From positions 172,506-236,505 of the forward strand of contig JACRMQ010000004.1 in the NCBI GenBank assembly GCA_016214905.1: a stretch of DNA of 64,000 nt, given 5' to 3'. This document shows positions 63,685 through 64,000 of this stretch, in pieces. How positions within the stretch are numbered: the stretch's first letter is position 1; each line of letters opens with the position of its first letter. Both the position numbers and the translations under genes were made by a program. The notes beneath the pieces are model-generated. The model ran no database searches and was not told the origin of the DNA. It saw only the letters and a list, made by a program, of their open reading frames with translations. The stretch is from Ignavibacteriales bacterium (lineage in GTDB: Bacteria; Bacteroidota; Ignavibacteria; UBA10030; SZUA-254).

Positions 63685-63815
63685 GTCTCGCATAAAAATG
63701 ACGTACTGTTGCGAACGATAATAAATAAATTTCTTGAGAGCAACAGTATGTTCAACATTGCAGGACGTTTGATTTAACTTTGTAAATTTCTGTTTCATTT
63801 TTATGCTTGTTAGGT
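63678..63815 (+). repeat. attC-like site F
   Basis: GCGGAAC (63678-63684), spacer GTCTC, GCATAAAAATGA (63690-63701), loop, TCATTTTTATGC (63795-63806), TT, GTTAGGT (63809-63815). The outer stem is a perfect 12 bp, and TACTGTTGC/GCAACAGTA adds 9 bp inside. GTTAGGT fits GTTRRRY. The left box departs from RYYYAAC in its first positions. Confidence 0.62.
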
Positions 63816-64000
63816 GCAGTGCAAGTGCAGGTTGGTTGCATTCAACGCTTGTGTTTTCGTCACCTTGTTCCACAATCACTCAATATCGACATCAAAGAGT
63901 TTGTTAAGCACAGGAAAATAGACCAATATGGCTTGATCTTTATAGTATGATGCCGGTATGAAAAATTGGACATAGTCCTCTGTTCTAAGGTAATTAAAGA
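63816..64000. other. Start of a further cassette-like unit, running off the window
   Basis: After the GTTAGGT border the sequence continues with no complete gene. No coding frame of useful length begins before the window ends. The partner inverted repeat, if present, would lie beyond base 64000. Confidence 0.35.

Larger units (their letters stand above)
61086..63815 (+). mobile_element. Integron-cassette-like array without integrase (CALIN-like)
   Basis: Successive units each start with a GTTR/GTTA-type box, carry one or two minus-strand genes, and are followed by a long palindrome of attC form: RYYYAAC, 4-5 nt, stem, loop, stem, 1-2 nt, GTTRRRY. Unit borders are 61086, 61715, 62635, ~63572 and 63809. 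Each unit also has its own 21-24 bp inverted repeat at the two ends. The longer left spacer and shorter right spacer match the polarity of known attC sites on the plus strand, so the genes run against that polarity. No tyrosine recombinase gene is visible. Confidence 0.6.

Noticed and set aside
63421..63777. Plus-strand 118-residue ORF and minus-strand 163-residue ORF over the GC-rich palindromes
   Set aside because: Both run straight through nested inverted repeats and a site F stem, have no ribosome site and show Arg/Ser-rich low-complexity sequence.
1..64000. tRNA and rRNA genes
   Set aside because: I saw no tRNA- or rRNA-like sequence in the intergenic regions read; a tRNAscan/Infernal run would be decisive.

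Overview
The window looks like a chromosome segment from a Gram-negative bacterium of the FCB group, most likely an Ignavibacteria/Chlorobi-type lineage. Reasons: secreted proteins ending in the Por-type (type IX secretion) sorting domain with the NYPNPFN motif, a PorQ-like protein, PorV/FadL-like beta-barrels, SPOR lipoproteins, an Ig-like (Big_5) lipoprotein, and an L28 protein with four zinc-binding cysteines. No rRNA or tRNA gene, CRISPR array, transposase or integrase was found.

Layout. 0-5 kb: the end of a pilus-type protein, a PilB/GspE ATPase, an amino-acid permease and ferritin. 5-7 kb: an ECF sigma/anti-sigma pair. 7-12 kb: a minus-strand run of three transporters and undecaprenyl-diphosphatase. 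12-14 kb: a hydrolase and BioY. 13.8-20.5 kb: a long minus-strand block pgsA-pgpA-cinA-thpR-response regulator-recA-recX followed by two DEDD exonucleases, with rpmB just upstream. 20.8-25.6 kb: a MacAB/LolCDE-like ABC exporter operon. 25.7-35.7 kb: envelope genes (GT-C-like membrane protein, YfhO-like protein, MltG, Ig-like lipoprotein, two SPOR lipoproteins), with tsaD and panE. 35.7-39 kb: a deoC with an unusual N-terminus and a frameshifted sorted protein. 39-51 kb: PorQ, a ZIP transporter, TPR and lipoproteins, glyS, a crotonase, a nucleotidyltransferase and the AMMECR1/Memo pair. 51-58 kb: a plus-strand housekeeping block, phosphohexomutase, EutN/CcmL microcompartment vertex protein, dprA, a DUF3109 protein, rpoN and hslVU.

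The last ~4 kb (59.8-64 kb) differs from the rest. It is a series of short minus-strand genes separated by long imperfect palindromes of integron-attC form (RYYYAAC, 4-5 nt spacer, stem, loop, stem, 1-2 nt, GTTRRRY). Each unit is also bounded by its own 21-24 bp inverted repeat. I read it as an integrase-less cassette array (CALIN-like) with genes reversed relative to the attC polarity. It is the most unusual structure in the window.

A second theme is a possible bacterial microcompartment. The EutN/CcmL pentamer gene follows a sugar phosphomutase gene, and the DeoC aldolase 16 kb away carries an N-terminal amphipathic helix resembling an encapsulation peptide plus a Cys-rich linker. This combination recalls sugar-phosphate-utilising microcompartments, although no hexameric shell gene lies in the window. 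Other oddities are a two-copy palindromic intergenic repeat, a 7-nt tandem repeat inside a sorting domain, and a cupin gene lacking any ATG, GTG or TTG start at its proper N-terminus.
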